A DNA stretch of 64,000 nt from Stenotrophomonas oahuensis. Its GTDB lineage: Bacteria; Pseudomonadota; Gammaproteobacteria; Xanthomonadales; Xanthomonadaceae. Shown here one piece after another: positions 28,532 through 41,335 of this stretch. The notes below the pieces were generated by a model. The model saw only the letters and a program-made list of their open reading frames with translations, was not told the DNA's origin and ran no database searches. Position 1 is the first letter of the stretch, and each line of letters begins with the position of its first letter. Location of the stretch: assembly GCF_031834595.1 (NCBI RefSeq), contig NZ_CP115541.1, forward strand, positions 3,838,501 to 3,902,500, given 5' to 3'. A program made the translations under genes and the position numbers.

Positions 28532-28948
28532 CTAGTCATGCTCCGGACGCCGGGCGGCCGCTGGCTCACGCAAGGTCGACAGGATGGTGCATTCTGCCCG
28601 CTGGCCGCCGTGACAACTGGCAATGACCCGTTCCAGCTCGCTCGCCATGCGCTGCAGGTCTGCCATCCTCGCTCGCACGTCGGCCAAGTGGCTGCGCGCT
28701 AGGCGATCTACATCCCCGCAGGAAAGGTCTTCATCGCTGGCCAGCTGCAGCAAGCTGCGCACCTCATCCAAGCTGAAGCCCAGGTCCCGACCGCGCGCAA
28801 TGAAGCGAAGGCGCTCGATGTCGGCCGGGCCATAGACCCGGTAGCCATTGCCCGAGCGCCCCGCGCGCGGTAGCAGGCCAATCCGCTCGTAATAGCGGAT
28901 TGTCTCAAGGTGACATCCGCTGGCATCTGCAGCCTCACTGATTTTCAT
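28532..28948 (-). CDS. cadR: CadR/PbrR-like MerR-family metal regulator
   Basis: 138 residues from the ATG at 28948; further upstream in-frame ATG codons lie beyond the promoter dyad. The MerR DNA-binding domain is KISEAADASGCHLETIRYYE, then RIGLLPRAGRSGNGYRVYG. A metal-binding cysteine precedes the dimerisation helix (DLSCGDVDRLA) and another pair of sites follows in SCHGGQRAECTIL, as in cadmium/lead/zinc sensors. The C-terminal tail is short. It is divergent from a CDF transporter gene, with a MerR-type promoter between. The exact metal cannot be read from sequence. Confidence 0.9.
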   Translation of the reverse strand: MKISEAADASGCHLETIRYYERIGLLPRAGRSGNGYRVYGPADIERLRFIARGRDLGFSLDEVRSLLQLASDEDLSCGDVDRLARSHLADVRARMADLQRMASELERVIASCHGGQRAECTILSTLREPAAARRPEHD

Positions 28949-28959
28949 TCGTAGTGCGC

Positions 28960-28990
28960 TTGACTCCGTAGTAGCTACGGACTTTACCCT
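28960..28990 (+). promoter_or_regulatory. MerR-type promoter/operator for the CDF-czc operon
   Basis: TTGACT (-35, 28960-28965) is followed by the dyad CCGTAG/CTACGG (28966-28971/28975-28980) and a -10 TACCCT (28985-28990). The -35 to -10 distance is 19 bp, the overlong spacer that MerR-family activators correct by twisting DNA. The dyad lies within this spacer, next to cadR, as in zntA and cadA promoters. It faces the plus-strand efflux genes. Confidence 0.85.
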
Positions 28991-29053
28991 CACAGCACCT
29001 GCCATGCCAGCGGCCCGCCCGGCCCGGCTTCCGTGCTACTGGAGATTGATCCG

Positions 29054-29671
29054 ATGAGTGACTGTGGCTGCCATCACGAGGCCAAGAACGCGCAGGAGCG
29101 GCGTGTTCTCTGGATTGCCTTGGCCTTGAACGCGGCAATGGCCGTGATCGGCGGCATTGCCGGCTGGATCGCCCATTCCACCGGCCTGCTGGCCGACGCC
29201 TTGGACATGCTGTCAGACGCAACCGCCTATGCCATAGGCTTGATTGCAATCGGGCGCACGGCCCGCTTCAAGGCGAATGCGGCATGGGTCAGCGGCAGTG
29301 TGCTGCTGGTGCTGGGCGTGGGAGTGTTGGTCGAGGTCGGGCGTCGCATGGCGTACGGTGCCGAACCAGTCAGCGGCTGGATGATCGGCACTGCCCTGCT
29401 GTCACTGATGGTCAATGTGACTGTGCTGCGTATGCTGGCACCGCTGAAGTCCGGTGAAGTTCATCTGCGGGCGACGTGGTTGTTCACCCGCGCTGATGTG
29501 GTGGCCAACGTCGGAGTGATCCTCGCCGGCCTGTTGGTGTGGTGGCTGGCCAGCCCGTACCCGGACTTCGTGATCGGTGCCCTGATCGGCCTGTATGTGA
29601 TCAAGGAAGCCTTCGAGATCTTGGGTGATGCCCGCCGGGCACGTGCCGACGCACGCCAGACGGCTGCATGA
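29054..29671 (+). CDS. CDF-family cation efflux protein (CzcD-like)
   Basis: 205 residues from the ATG of MSDCGCHHE. Six hydrophobic segments. Segment 2 carries STGLLADALDMLSDATAY (the HxxxD-type metal site region, with D/D here) and segment 5 has TRADVVANVGVILAG, the second half of the transport site. The N-terminal Cys/His cluster may bind metal. It lacks the long C-terminal cytoplasmic domain of larger CDF proteins. It is the first gene downstream of the CadR-controlled promoter and overlaps the next gene by 4 bp. Confidence 0.88.
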   Translation: MSDCGCHHEAKNAQERRVLWIALALNAAMAVIGGIAGWIAHSTGLLADALDMLSDATAYAIGLIAIGRTARFKANAAWVSGSVLLVLGVGVLVEVGRRMAYGAEPVSGWMIGTALLSLMVNVTVLRMLAPLKSGEVHLRATWLFTRADVVANVGVILAGLLVWWLASPYPDFVIGALIGLYVIKEAFEILGDARRARADARQTAA

Positions 29672-30024
29672 CCGGGCTTGGCCGACTAAGCTATGGCCTG
29701 CGCTGGCTCTTGCTGGCGCACCTGGCCTTGGGTCTGGTGGCACAGCCGGCTCTGGCATTGGTCGGCGAGTTGCATGCCCAAACCCATCTGGCCACTGCTG
29801 GCCATCTCCCGGCAGTAGCCGCACCGGCTCCAGAGCGTGGCGTAGACGCCGCCCTGCACCGGCTTCAACAGCTTGTGCTGTGCTGCAGCCATGCCGCGCC
29901 GGCTCCTACGATCCTGCTGACCGTGGCGGACATCGGCCAGTATTTGCACGTGCTGAATGCCGATACGCGCACGTATCCGCACAAGCACCCGATTGCGCCG
30001 TTCCGACCGCCGATCACAGGGTGA
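29668..30024 (+). CDS. Small exported protein of the czc operon (CzcI-like)
   Basis: 118 residues. An N-terminal hydrophobic stretch (WLLLAHLALGLVAQPALALV) looks like a signal peptide, followed by a His-rich periplasmic part (HAQTHLATAGHLP, LCCSHAAPAP, YPHKHP). In czc loci a small periplasmic His-containing protein often stands before czcC (CzcI in Cupriavidus). The role there is regulatory or metal-binding. The family match is by position and composition only. Confidence 0.65.
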   Translation: MTGLGRLSYGLRWLLLAHLALGLVAQPALALVGELHAQTHLATAGHLPAVAAPAPERGVDAALHRLQQLVLCCSHAAPAPTILLTVADIGQYLHVLNADTRTYPHKHPIAPFRPPITG

Positions 30025-30080
30025 GGTCCGCCGGCATGCGCCGGCCCCCTGTCGATATCGAGAACATTCGGAGTACTTCC

Positions 30081-31357
30081 ATGCATTTGCGATTGGCGGC
30101 AATGGCCGCATGTCTGCTGTTTGGCGTCGCGATGACGCCGCCGACGGCGGCAGCCGAGTTGATGACCTTGGACGACGCGTTCGCGCGTGTGGCCCAAACC
30201 CACCCCAAGCTGCGCCTAGTCGATGCGCGAGCCACCGTTCTCACTGCCGAGCGCGATCAGGCTGCGCAGCGCCCACCGTGGACACTCGGTGCCGAGGTCG
30301 AAAATGCGTTAGGTACTGGCGCATCCCGTGGCCTGGACAGCGCCGAGTTGACCTTGAGCCTGAGCTCGGTTCTAGAGCGCGGCGGCAAGCTCGACGCCCG
30401 CCGTACCTTGGCACAAAGCCGGATTGATGCGCTGGCCGTGCAGCGCGAGACCGGGCGCCTGGACTTGCTAGCCGAGACGGCGCAGCGCTATTTGGCTGTC
30501 GTTGGTGCTGACCGACAACGCAGCCTGGCGGACATGGATGTTGGCCAGCGCCAGCGAACCGTGGCCGCCGCCAGGCAGCGCCTGCAGGCCGGCGCTTCAC
30601 CGGAGTCGGTGCTGCTCACCGCGCAGGCAGCGCTTGCGCGGGCCGAGCTGACGCGTGATCGGGCCGAGCAACAGCGACTCGCCGCCCGTCAGCATCTGGC
30701 CGCCCTGTGGGGCGAACGTACTCCCACCTTCGAAGTGACCCCGGCCGATCCGATGGCCCTGCCGGCGATCGACTCCATGCAGACGCTGGCCGATGAGCTG
30801 GAGCGGACTCCGGAATTGGCGCAGTTTGCCGACGCCCGCCGGATCGCGCAGGCACGACTGCAACTCGCTCGTTCAGCGGCCTCGCCGGACTTGTCCTGGC
30901 AGCTCGGTGTCCGCCGACTACAGGAGACCGACGACACCGCGCTGGTCGCCAGCCTATCCATGCCCCTGGGCAGCCGCAGCCGCGCACAGCCAGAGATTCG
31001 CGCCGGCGAGGCCGAGTTGGAGGTCCTGACGATCGAGCGCGAGGCCAAGGGTCTGTCGTTGTACTCCACGCTGGTCGAGGCCCATGGCCGCTACACCGTG
31101 GCACAGGCCGAGGTGGCGCGCCTGCACAGCGACGTGTTGCCGAAGCTGGCCCGAGCCGAGCAAGCCGCTGAGCGCGCCTACCGCGCCGGTGCTATCAGTT
31201 ACCTGGAATGGGCACAGTTGCAGTCCGAACGCACCGCCATGGCCCAGCAACAACTGGACGTAGCCTTGGATGCGCAGCGCGCCCTGATCGAAATTCAACG
31301 ACTGACCGGCCAGGCGCTTGTCACGCCGCTGGCTGCCGCTTCCACTGGAGAGACCCC

Positions 31358-31361
<4 letters not shown>
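30081..31361 (+). CDS. czcC: CzcC outer membrane efflux channel
   Basis: 426 residues. An N-terminal signal peptide (LAAMAACLLFGVAM, ending at TAAAE) precedes two TolC-like (OEP) repeats, recognisable by the paired long helices rich in Ala, Gln and Arg and by GTGASRGLDSAELTLSLSSV, the usual CzcC beta-region start. It is the outer membrane partner of CzcBA. It overlaps czcB by 4 bp. The gap of 56 bp before it has no separate promoter that I can see. Confidence 0.9.
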
Positions 31362-35505
<4,144 letters not shown>

Positions 35506-35614
35506 GAGAGATCAACCTGGAAAAGAATCGTTCCGGCAGCGTACACGCGTCGGCATACACAAACGCTACGTTCTGCCGCGCCCGGGTCATGACCGCATAG
35601 TATTTCGGCTGCGC

Positions 35615-35635
35615 GGTGATGCGGGCCGCATCACC
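35615..35635. promoter_or_regulatory. Inverted repeat upstream of the VbhA-like gene
   Basis: GGTGATGCG / CGCATCACC with a 3-nt centre forms a near-perfect 21-bp palindrome. No T-run follows, so it is more likely an operator than a terminator. The VbhA-like start codon is 64 bp downstream, after a -10-like TACAAT at 35670. Confidence 0.5.
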
Positions 35636-35698
35636 CGTGCGAAGGTGCGGTGTAAAGGGCCGGTTCGGCTACAATTGAGCCAGAGAACGGGGGCGACC

Positions 35699-35899
35699 AT
35701 GACCAGCAAAGCTCAGCGCCAACAGGCGTTCGTCGAAGCGACCGCTTCGCTCCGATTGGAAGGCTTGCCCGTTTCAACGAAGGATGATGATCTCTACGCG
35801 GCGGCCATTGAGGGATTGATCTCTGGGAGTCTGCTCGATCTGGTTTCGGCGCGAATTCGGGATGAAATGGCACCAGAGAAGGAGCCTGGGCGCAAATAG
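35699..35899 (+). CDS. VbhA-type antitoxin-like protein, orphan
   Basis: 66 residues from the ATG at 35699 (GGGGGCG upstream). The sequence QAFVEATASLRLEGLPVSTK, then LYAAAIEGLISGSLLD, fits the small helical antitoxin domain of VbhA, whose S/TxxxEG motif (here ASLRLEG) blocks ATP binding in a Fic-domain toxin. VbhA genes normally stand directly before a Fic (VbhT-like) gene. Downstream here is non-coding DNA and a decayed recombinase, so the toxin is missing or was deleted. Confidence 0.7.
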   Translation: MTSKAQRQQAFVEATASLRLEGLPVSTKDDDLYAAAIEGLISGSLLDLVSARIRDEMAPEKEPGRK

Positions 35900-36147
35900 T
35901 CGGAGAATTTTGGCCGAGCTTGTCGGCCAAGTTCCGCAATTCATGGCGCCAAATCGTGCAGTCCATGGTCAGCTAGGGCGCAACAGTTGCGATAGGGCCA
36001 AAGGAAGAGGCAGCGCCGGGTGTTGCGTTTAGGCATAGGTGCGCACGCAACACTTCGGGGCACGCGTAACACGCAACGGGCTTTTCGCTCTGTTGGGAAG
36101 AAATTACCGCGATTCCCGGCCTGAGGCGAGCGCAACACAATGCATTT

Positions 36148-36177
36148 GTACCAAGAATGCGAAATGCGCTATTGGGC
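36148..36177 (+). repeat. 30-bp dyad repeat, copy B (right of the metal-resistance block)
   Basis: GTACCAAGAATGCGAAATGC followed by GCTATTGGGC; 25 of 30 positions equal copy A at 19988-20017, same orientation. It lies about 150 bp before the decayed recombinase gene, a place comparable with the dyad site beside the intact recombinase. Confidence 0.5.
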
Positions 36178-36272
36178 TGTTACCGACACTGGGACCTTCT
36201 CCGACCTGTTTTTCTGTTGCCTGAGTCTGGGACGGAACCCGTCCCCCGAACGACCCGCACGGACGCTTCCCG

Positions 36273-36297
36273 GTAGGTACCGACCGTTGGTCGGTAC
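36273..36297 (+). repeat. GTAG-type REP hairpin (SMAG-like)
   Basis: GTAG followed by the stem GTACCGACC / GGTCGGTAC (36277-36285/36289-36297) with loop GTT. The GTAG head plus GC-rich stem is the format of the REP elements abundant in Stenotrophomonas maltophilia genomes. Such elements are spread by RAYT transposases in trans. Confidence 0.65.
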
Positions 36298-36324
36298 GCT
36301 CTTCCCCACAGCGCAAGCCATCTG

Positions 36325-37221
36325 ACCACACGCTGCGGATGTTCCTGGTGCTGCCTGCGCGCGAGGTCGTGGTGATCCAGTTCCTGGTCAACCACATCCA
36401 GCGCAAAGGCAAGACCGGCCTAGTCAGCGAACTGCCGCCGACGATTGACCAGGCGTTGGTGGCCGCCGGCCTCAAGGCCAAGGTCGGGCCGTTGAAGCTG
36501 TCGACCGTGGTACAGCGCGTGGCCGTGCTGTCTGCGGCCCACAAACTCAAGCGACTGACCAATCCGTGGGAGCTGTTCAGTATCAGGACGCTGTTGAGCC
36601 GTGCCCGCCGAGCGTCAGTCAAGCGCGGTGAGCGGCCGACCACGAAGACCGCCATCACGCGCGTCGAGCTCGAGGCCATGCTGGCGACTTGTGATGGCAC
36701 TTGAATGGACTGCGTTACCGTGCCCTACTCTGCTTTGGCTTTGCCAGTGGTGGACGCCACCGTAGCGAGATCGCCGCCGCGGACCTGCGCCGCATTGGCG
36801 AGGCGGGCTACATCTACCGGCTGGAGCACAGCAAGACGCAGCAGGCTGGCGCTACGGTCAGGTCGACGCCGGACAAGCCGGTGCTGGATCGGGCTGCTCT
36901 TGCTTTGCAGGACTGGTTGTTCGCCACTGGGATCATCGAGGGAGCGATCTTTCGGCGGCTGTGGAAAAAGCGCGCGGGCCTTGCCCTGTCCACGGCCGCC
37001 GTCGGCGAGATCGTGCAAAGGCGCACACGCTTGGCCAGGTTAGAGGGGGATTTCGATGGGCACAGCCTTAGGTATGGGTTCGTGACCGAGGCCAGTCGCT
37101 AAGGCTGGCGCTGCCGGCGATCATGCAACTGACCGTGCGTCGGTCGGTGCCGAGTGTCGTAGGGTATTTCCAAACCGGCAGCGTCGCTGCGAATCGTGCC
37201 GCTCGTCTGCTCGAAGACTGA
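36325..37221 (+). pseudogene. Decayed tyrosine recombinase, paralogue of the gene at 2983-4068
   Basis: Pieces in three frames align along the intact recombinase: REVVVIQFLVNHIQ ... SELPPTIDQALVAAGLKAK ... up to LATCDG (36700), a frameshift, then YRALLCFGFASGG ... DGHSLRYGFVTEASR up to a stop at 37100-37102, another frame change, then LALPAIMQLTVRRSV ... VVGYFQTG ... AARLLED and TGA at 37219. The N-terminal part is missing apart from a short trace (ACCACACGCTGCGG) and an internal deletion. The His of the second box is lost (TVRRSV for TEHRSV). Clearly non-functional. It marks an older integration by the same recombinase family. Confidence 0.88.
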
Positions 37222-37275
37222 TCGCCGAAAATACCGTTGCTACCCTGATAACAACTCTGAAGAATGGAGACCGCG

Positions 37276-39012
37276 CTACACACGAGTCAGCTCAACGTCT
37301 GCCCCAGTCCCTAGCAGAAGTTCCCTTAGCCGCTCGGCCTGACTCTTTGGAGCCGCGATTGAGAGCAATCTACGGGCACGGGACGCGCCCACATAGATCT
37401 TACGCGCGCTCTCGTTGTCCTCACCGCCGGGGGGCGAGGACAGGAAGTCGATGATGCTCCCCGCGTGCCTGGAGGTCATCACGACGCAGATAGCATCGAA
37501 CTCCAAACCCTTCACCGCATGAATCGTATGTGCAGGCTGGCGCAAGCCATCGGTTTCAGTGAAGACCTTTCCAAGTTCTTCCTTGTCTGGAAGCCTCCGG
37601 CTGATGGATCGGCTTGCGTCCGGTTTGCGAAGCGGGTCGAGGAGCGTTTTGGCTTGCCTGAGCCATTCGCTGGCGGAAGAGTGCCTGCTTCTATCAAAGC
37701 GCATCGCATCGAGCATTGCGATGGCTCTGGGGCGCCAGTGATCTGGTTCGATCTCGTGCTCCAGCAGGTATTGCTGATAGGTTTTGTCAGTCAGCTCATC
37801 CGCGAGTTCCAACTGAATCTTGTGGAATCCAACGAGCGCATCCTTCTTGACCCGCATGTCGGATGCCGCATGGTAGGTATGAACGGTTGTCGCCAAGCGC
37901 ACACTAAGCGCACCGTCTTTGCTAGCAGAGACAACGCCAGCAGCCTTGCAGGCCGATGGCAGCGTTGAGGCGACGATCGGACAGTTGGCTGGATTCAGAT
38001 CAAGCGCCTCTACAAGCTCTCCAAATTTTACGCCCACGCTGCGTGGGACGCCATTTCCTCCATAGGCCAAGACATGAACAGGGCTTGGCTCATGCCGGTA
38101 CTCCCCCAGGGCTTCATCCTCATTTCCGCGCATACTAGGTGCACGCAAAGCTAAGATACTTTTTGCGATGTTCTTCCCGGATCGGAAGTTACCCGTCATC
38201 GGAAGGCGCTCGCTTGGAGGAAAGCTCTCCCCAAAGCGAGCAAGTTCCGCACCTACCCCGCCACGAAATCCATAGATTGCTTGATTGGGATCACAGATGA
38301 CCTTCACTGTGATCCCGCTCCCGCGCATCCAATCGATAATCTCCAGATCCAGCGCATTACAGTCCTGAGCCTCATCAACTATGATCTCTGTGAAGCGCGC
38401 CGCGAAGGCTGTGGCCAATACTTGTGATCGAGGGGGGTCTTTCAGGCGGTTCAGCGCGAGTTCTCGCGCATCCTCAAAGTCCAAATGGCCTTGCTCAAGC
38501 AGGCTGGCCCGAAGGGCTTTTGCGATAGTTTCATAGCTCTTTGCACTTCGATCGAAGCCTCGTTCCTTAAGCTCTTCCTCTATCGCCCTGCCGTTAACCC
38601 GATCGAAGCATTCAAGTGGCAGTGTGCGTGCAACATTTGGAGGCGCGATCTCCAGGTACTTCTTATCAGGGATGAGACGCGCTGGACTCCGTTCGCATGG
38701 AGCGCCAAAGGGCGCGATGAGGAACTTCCAGAGGAAGCTGTCGAAGGTCCCGATGAAGTGGGGGAATGCCGGCTTCTGAACGACCCCCTCCCGATACAGG
38801 CGAGCCTCAAGCTCTGACACGGCCGCTTCTGTGAAGGACAAGAATGCGAGGCCACGACCAGGCGCTTCTCGCTGTTGCGACACAGCACGACGTGCACGTT
38901 CCACCATGACCCGGGTCTTTCCTGCCCCGGGACAGGCTTCGATGAAGGCCGAGCCGTCATGCTCGATGATTGCCTGTTGTTCCGGCGTAGGATTGAAGGC
39001 GGAGGTGCTCAT
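37276..39012 (-). CDS. gajB: GajB-like UvrD/Rep-family helicase of a Gabija-type system
   Basis: 578 residues. Superfamily 1 helicase motifs in order: I ACPGAGKTRVM, II IVDEAQDCN, III CDPNQAIYGFRGG, IV TGNFRSGKN, V HAVKGLEFDAI, VI YVGASRARRLL. Its start overlaps the stop of the OLD-family nuclease gene by 4 bp, so both are made together. OLD nuclease plus UvrD helicase is the composition of Gabija (GajA-GajB) and of class 2 OLD pairs. In Gabija the helicase part senses or processes DNA ends and the complex degrades phage DNA. Slightly longer than the type protein (about 500). Confidence 0.88.
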   Translation of the reverse strand: MSTSAFNPTPEQQAIIEHDGSAFIEACPGAGKTRVMVERARRAVSQQREAPGRGLAFLSFTEAAVSELEARLYREGVVQKPAFPHFIGTFDSFLWKFLIAPFGAPCERSPARLIPDKKYLEIAPPNVARTLPLECFDRVNGRAIEEELKERGFDRSAKSYETIAKALRASLLEQGHLDFEDARELALNRLKDPPRSQVLATAFAARFTEIIVDEAQDCNALDLEIIDWMRGSGITVKVICDPNQAIYGFRGGVGAELARFGESFPPSERLPMTGNFRSGKNIAKSILALRAPSMRGNEDEALGEYRHEPSPVHVLAYGGNGVPRSVGVKFGELVEALDLNPANCPIVASTLPSACKAAGVVSASKDGALSVRLATTVHTYHAASDMRVKKDALVGFHKIQLELADELTDKTYQQYLLEHEIEPDHWRPRAIAMLDAMRFDRSRHSSASEWLRQAKTLLDPLRKPDASRSISRRLPDKEELGKVFTETDGLRQPAHTIHAVKGLEFDAICVVMTSRHAGSIIDFLSSPPGGEDNESARKIYVGASRARRLLSIAAPKSQAERLRELLLGTGADVELTRV

Positions 39013-40985
39013 TCGGTCAGGCGCAAAATCGCTTTCGTCAGATAAGCTGGGACCTTGAATTCTTGGTTGTCCCTCTGAAGCGCGTCGGCGAGCAGCTGCG
39101 CGTAGTCCCCCTTGCGTACGTCATCGAAGATTTTCTGTATCTCCTTGGCCTGGTCATCCCCAGACAGCGCCACCGCGGCATCCCACTTACTTTCGGACTG
39201 GGGATGAAGCTTGAGAAATATCTTCTTCATGAGCTCTCCGTTCCCAGTAGCCACAAGTTCAGGCTCCAGCGAGAACTCGTTAACAAAAATGTCAAGCTTT
39301 GTCATGGCGCCAAGCTCTTGAGCGAGATCATCTAGCGCTTTCTTTCTCCTCTTGCCCGGCGGCACCTCACTAAAACCAACCTTGCCCTTATCCCCATCGG
39401 TGATGACCACAACACGGTCCGCTATCCGCACGCCGTCATAAGCGGTAAGCAGCAGCTTGATATAAGGAGTGAAGTCCACGCCATCAATTGGAACGAAGAC
39501 CGCAGAGCGGAATAGGCGCAACCGCTCGGACTGGTTTTTCAGCACAAATAGCTTGGCAATCACGGGTAGCAGGAGTGCTTCGGCAATACCTTCCACGAGC
39601 AACACGCGCCCTCCAAAGAGGAGCGCAGATTTGGTGACATCCAGATAGCGATCGACTTTGCGCCGCTCATCATCCTCAAGCGCGAGCTTGGCCAAGGGAA
39701 TGACTCGGGTCTGACGCCTGATTCTGGAGGAAGAGAGCACCGCATTGGGCTCTATTTCAGGGAGGATAGGAGCAGTAACGCCCGACAGGGTTGCCATGCT
39801 CTCGTCTTCGGTTAGAGTTTCATCACGCGACTCAGGTGCTGCAAATTCCTTAGCGGACCCCATCGGGCCGCCCGCCAAGGCGCGCATGCTGTCCTCGCCC
39901 TCCTCGCCCTCCTCGCCCTCCTCGCCTTTCAACTCCTGTGCAGCTTGGGCTTCCGGGACGATGGAGCGGAAGAAGACCGCCTGCTTGTTGGCCACCCATG
40001 CCGAAAGATTGGGGGAGTGCGTCGCTACAACAACCTGCAGCTCCCCCGCGAATTGGTTCGGGTCGCGCTCCTTCTCGCGCGACTTGGCGGCCTGCTCCTC
40101 CAGGAAGTTCAGCACAGCGGCCTGAAGCTGCGGGTGTAGGTGCGCCTCCGGCTCCTCGACCAAAAACAGCGTGAGATCTGCCTCGTCGACCCTCTCAAGC
40201 TCGACGGCGATGGTCGCCATGTAGAGCAGGTTGGCGTAGCCGTGGCCGGAGTAGCGCAGGTCTTCTGGCTCGATGTCGTGATCGGACATCTTGAAGCGAA
40301 GCTCCCGGGCAATATCGATGAGCTTCTCCTCGGGAGAGAACCCCAACGAGGCACCCTGCTTACGCACGCCACTGGTTAGTATGCCCAAGCCCGAGCCCAC
40401 CGCCTGCCCGACCTTGTCCAAGACAGGGTCGTTCTGGGTTCTGCGCAAGGTGGCGGCCAATTCTTCTTGGGTGATGTCTCCCAAAAAGTGCTTTAACAAG
40501 GCATAGATGCGCGTGGAGTTACCTGAGGCAAGCGCACGCTTGGCGTCGCGCAGAGCCGGAAGATATATATGCCGCACCGTCTCATGAGCGCCAGGCTCGG
40601 CAACGCCCCTATGTTGACCAGCCCAGGCGATTACCCTACCTGGAATACGCTGCGCCACTTCCTCATAGCGTAGCCCGAAGGAGCAACCACTGATCTGAGG
40701 GTCGGTCGCGGCGGTGATTAGCCGCCCCTTCTGTCCCGCACTGAGCTCAGTGAATGTGGCCGAAATATCAAAGGAACGAACCGCGCTGCCAAAGCGGATA
40801 TCAGTAGGCTCGGAGTAGATATCGCGTCGGCCGCTGAGGGGCGCTGTTAGCAATCTGATCGCGTCGATCGCATTGCTCTTGCCGCCATTGTTCTCGCCGA
40901 CGAACAGAGTCAGATCCTTGCAAAGCGGTATCTCCGCCTTCTCGAAAGAGCGAAAGCCGCTCAACACCAACTTCTCCAGATACAT
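39009..40985 (-). CDS. gajA: GajA-like OLD-family ATPase-TOPRIM nuclease of a Gabija-type system
   Basis: 658 residues from the ATG at 40985 (AAGGAG upstream); an upstream ATG lacks a binding site. ABC-type ATPase: Walker A VGENNGGKSN (29-38), signature YSGHGYANLLYM (245-256), Walker B FLVEEPEAHLHP (274-285) and ATHSPNL. TOPRIM nuclease domain: LLVEGIAEALLLP (Glu 465) and VITDGDKG (Asp 530, 532). Between the two domains lies a long insert with an acidic GEEGEEGEEGED run made by four 9-bp repeats. It is longer than GajA of Bacillus (about 580). Alternatively a generic class 2 OLD nuclease; the adjacent helicase favours Gabija. Confidence 0.88.
   Translation of the reverse strand: MYLEKLVLSGFRSFEKAEIPLCKDLTLFVGENNGGKSNAIDAIRLLTAPLSGRRDIYSEPTDIRFGSAVRSFDISATFTELSAGQKGRLITAATDPQISGCSFGLRYEEVAQRIPGRVIAWAGQHRGVAEPGAHETVRHIYLPALRDAKRALASGNSTRIYALLKHFLGDITQEELAATLRRTQNDPVLDKVGQAVGSGLGILTSGVRKQGASLGFSPEEKLIDIARELRFKMSDHDIEPEDLRYSGHGYANLLYMATIAVELERVDEADLTLFLVEEPEAHLHPQLQAAVLNFLEEQAAKSREKERDPNQFAGELQVVVATHSPNLSAWVANKQAVFFRSIVPEAQAAQELKGEEGEEGEEGEDSMRALAGGPMGSAKEFAAPESRDETLTEDESMATLSGVTAPILPEIEPNAVLSSSRIRRQTRVIPLAKLALEDDERRKVDRYLDVTKSALLFGGRVLLVEGIAEALLLPVIAKLFVLKNQSERLRLFRSAVFVPIDGVDFTPYIKLLLTAYDGVRIADRVVVITDGDKGKVGFSEVPPGKRRKKALDDLAQELGAMTKLDIFVNEFSLEPELVATGNGELMKKIFLKLHPQSESKWDAAVALSGDDQAKEIQKIFDDVRKGDYAQLLADALQRDNQEFKVPAYLTKAILRLTE
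39892..39927. repeat. Four tandem 9-bp repeats inside gajA
   Basis: TCCTCGCCC repeated four times (last copy ending CCT), encoding Gly-Glu-Glu units on the minus strand. Length changes by slippage would stay in frame and lengthen or shorten the acidic linker between ATPase and TOPRIM domains. Confidence 0.85.
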
Positions 40986-41018
40986 CACCGCTCCTTCGAG
41001 AACTCCCCACGGGTTCAA

Positions 41019-41335
41019 GCGATAGTATATGGCGAGCGTGGTCTGACCATAGTGCTACAGGAGCCGGCTATCAGGGACCAAGGGCAGGAACTGCCTGTCG
41101 GCACAGAACCGATTCAATCAGGCTCGCTGCCGCATTGGATCCACTGGGCAGCGATATGGTGCGCCTAGACTCACTTCCAGCTCACCAGCAAGAGGAAGCC
41201 CGCCCCCAACATTTTTTAAGCAACGATGAACGTTTTCAGGCGCTATCCTCATCTTTCCCCGATAGACATCCCTATCCCTTTGCGCGCTATAGTCTCATTT
41301 ATATTTGAGATCGAATTTAACAGCCAAAAGATAGC
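41019..41335. other. Divergent intergenic region between the Gabija-like and STAND operons
   Basis: About 320 bp without a gene, markedly AT-richer near its right end, where promoters for the plus-strand gene must lie. It holds GATAG/CTATC arms around ACATCC (41261-41276), a weak match to the dyad recombination site seen at 4101 and 51108 (16 of 25 positions). Confidence 0.5.

Larger units (their letters stand above)
35900..36324. other. Intergenic region between VbhA-like gene and recombinase pseudogene
   Basis: About 425 bp with no credible gene. It contains repeat copy B (36148-36177) and a REP-type hairpin (36273-36297). The missing Fic partner of the antitoxin is not found here in any frame. 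Confidence 0.55.

Noticed and set aside
37241..37260. TACCCTGATAACAACTCTGA as a full dyad site
   Set aside because: The left arm needs a one-base gap and the right arm is lost; kept only as a weak supporting observation.
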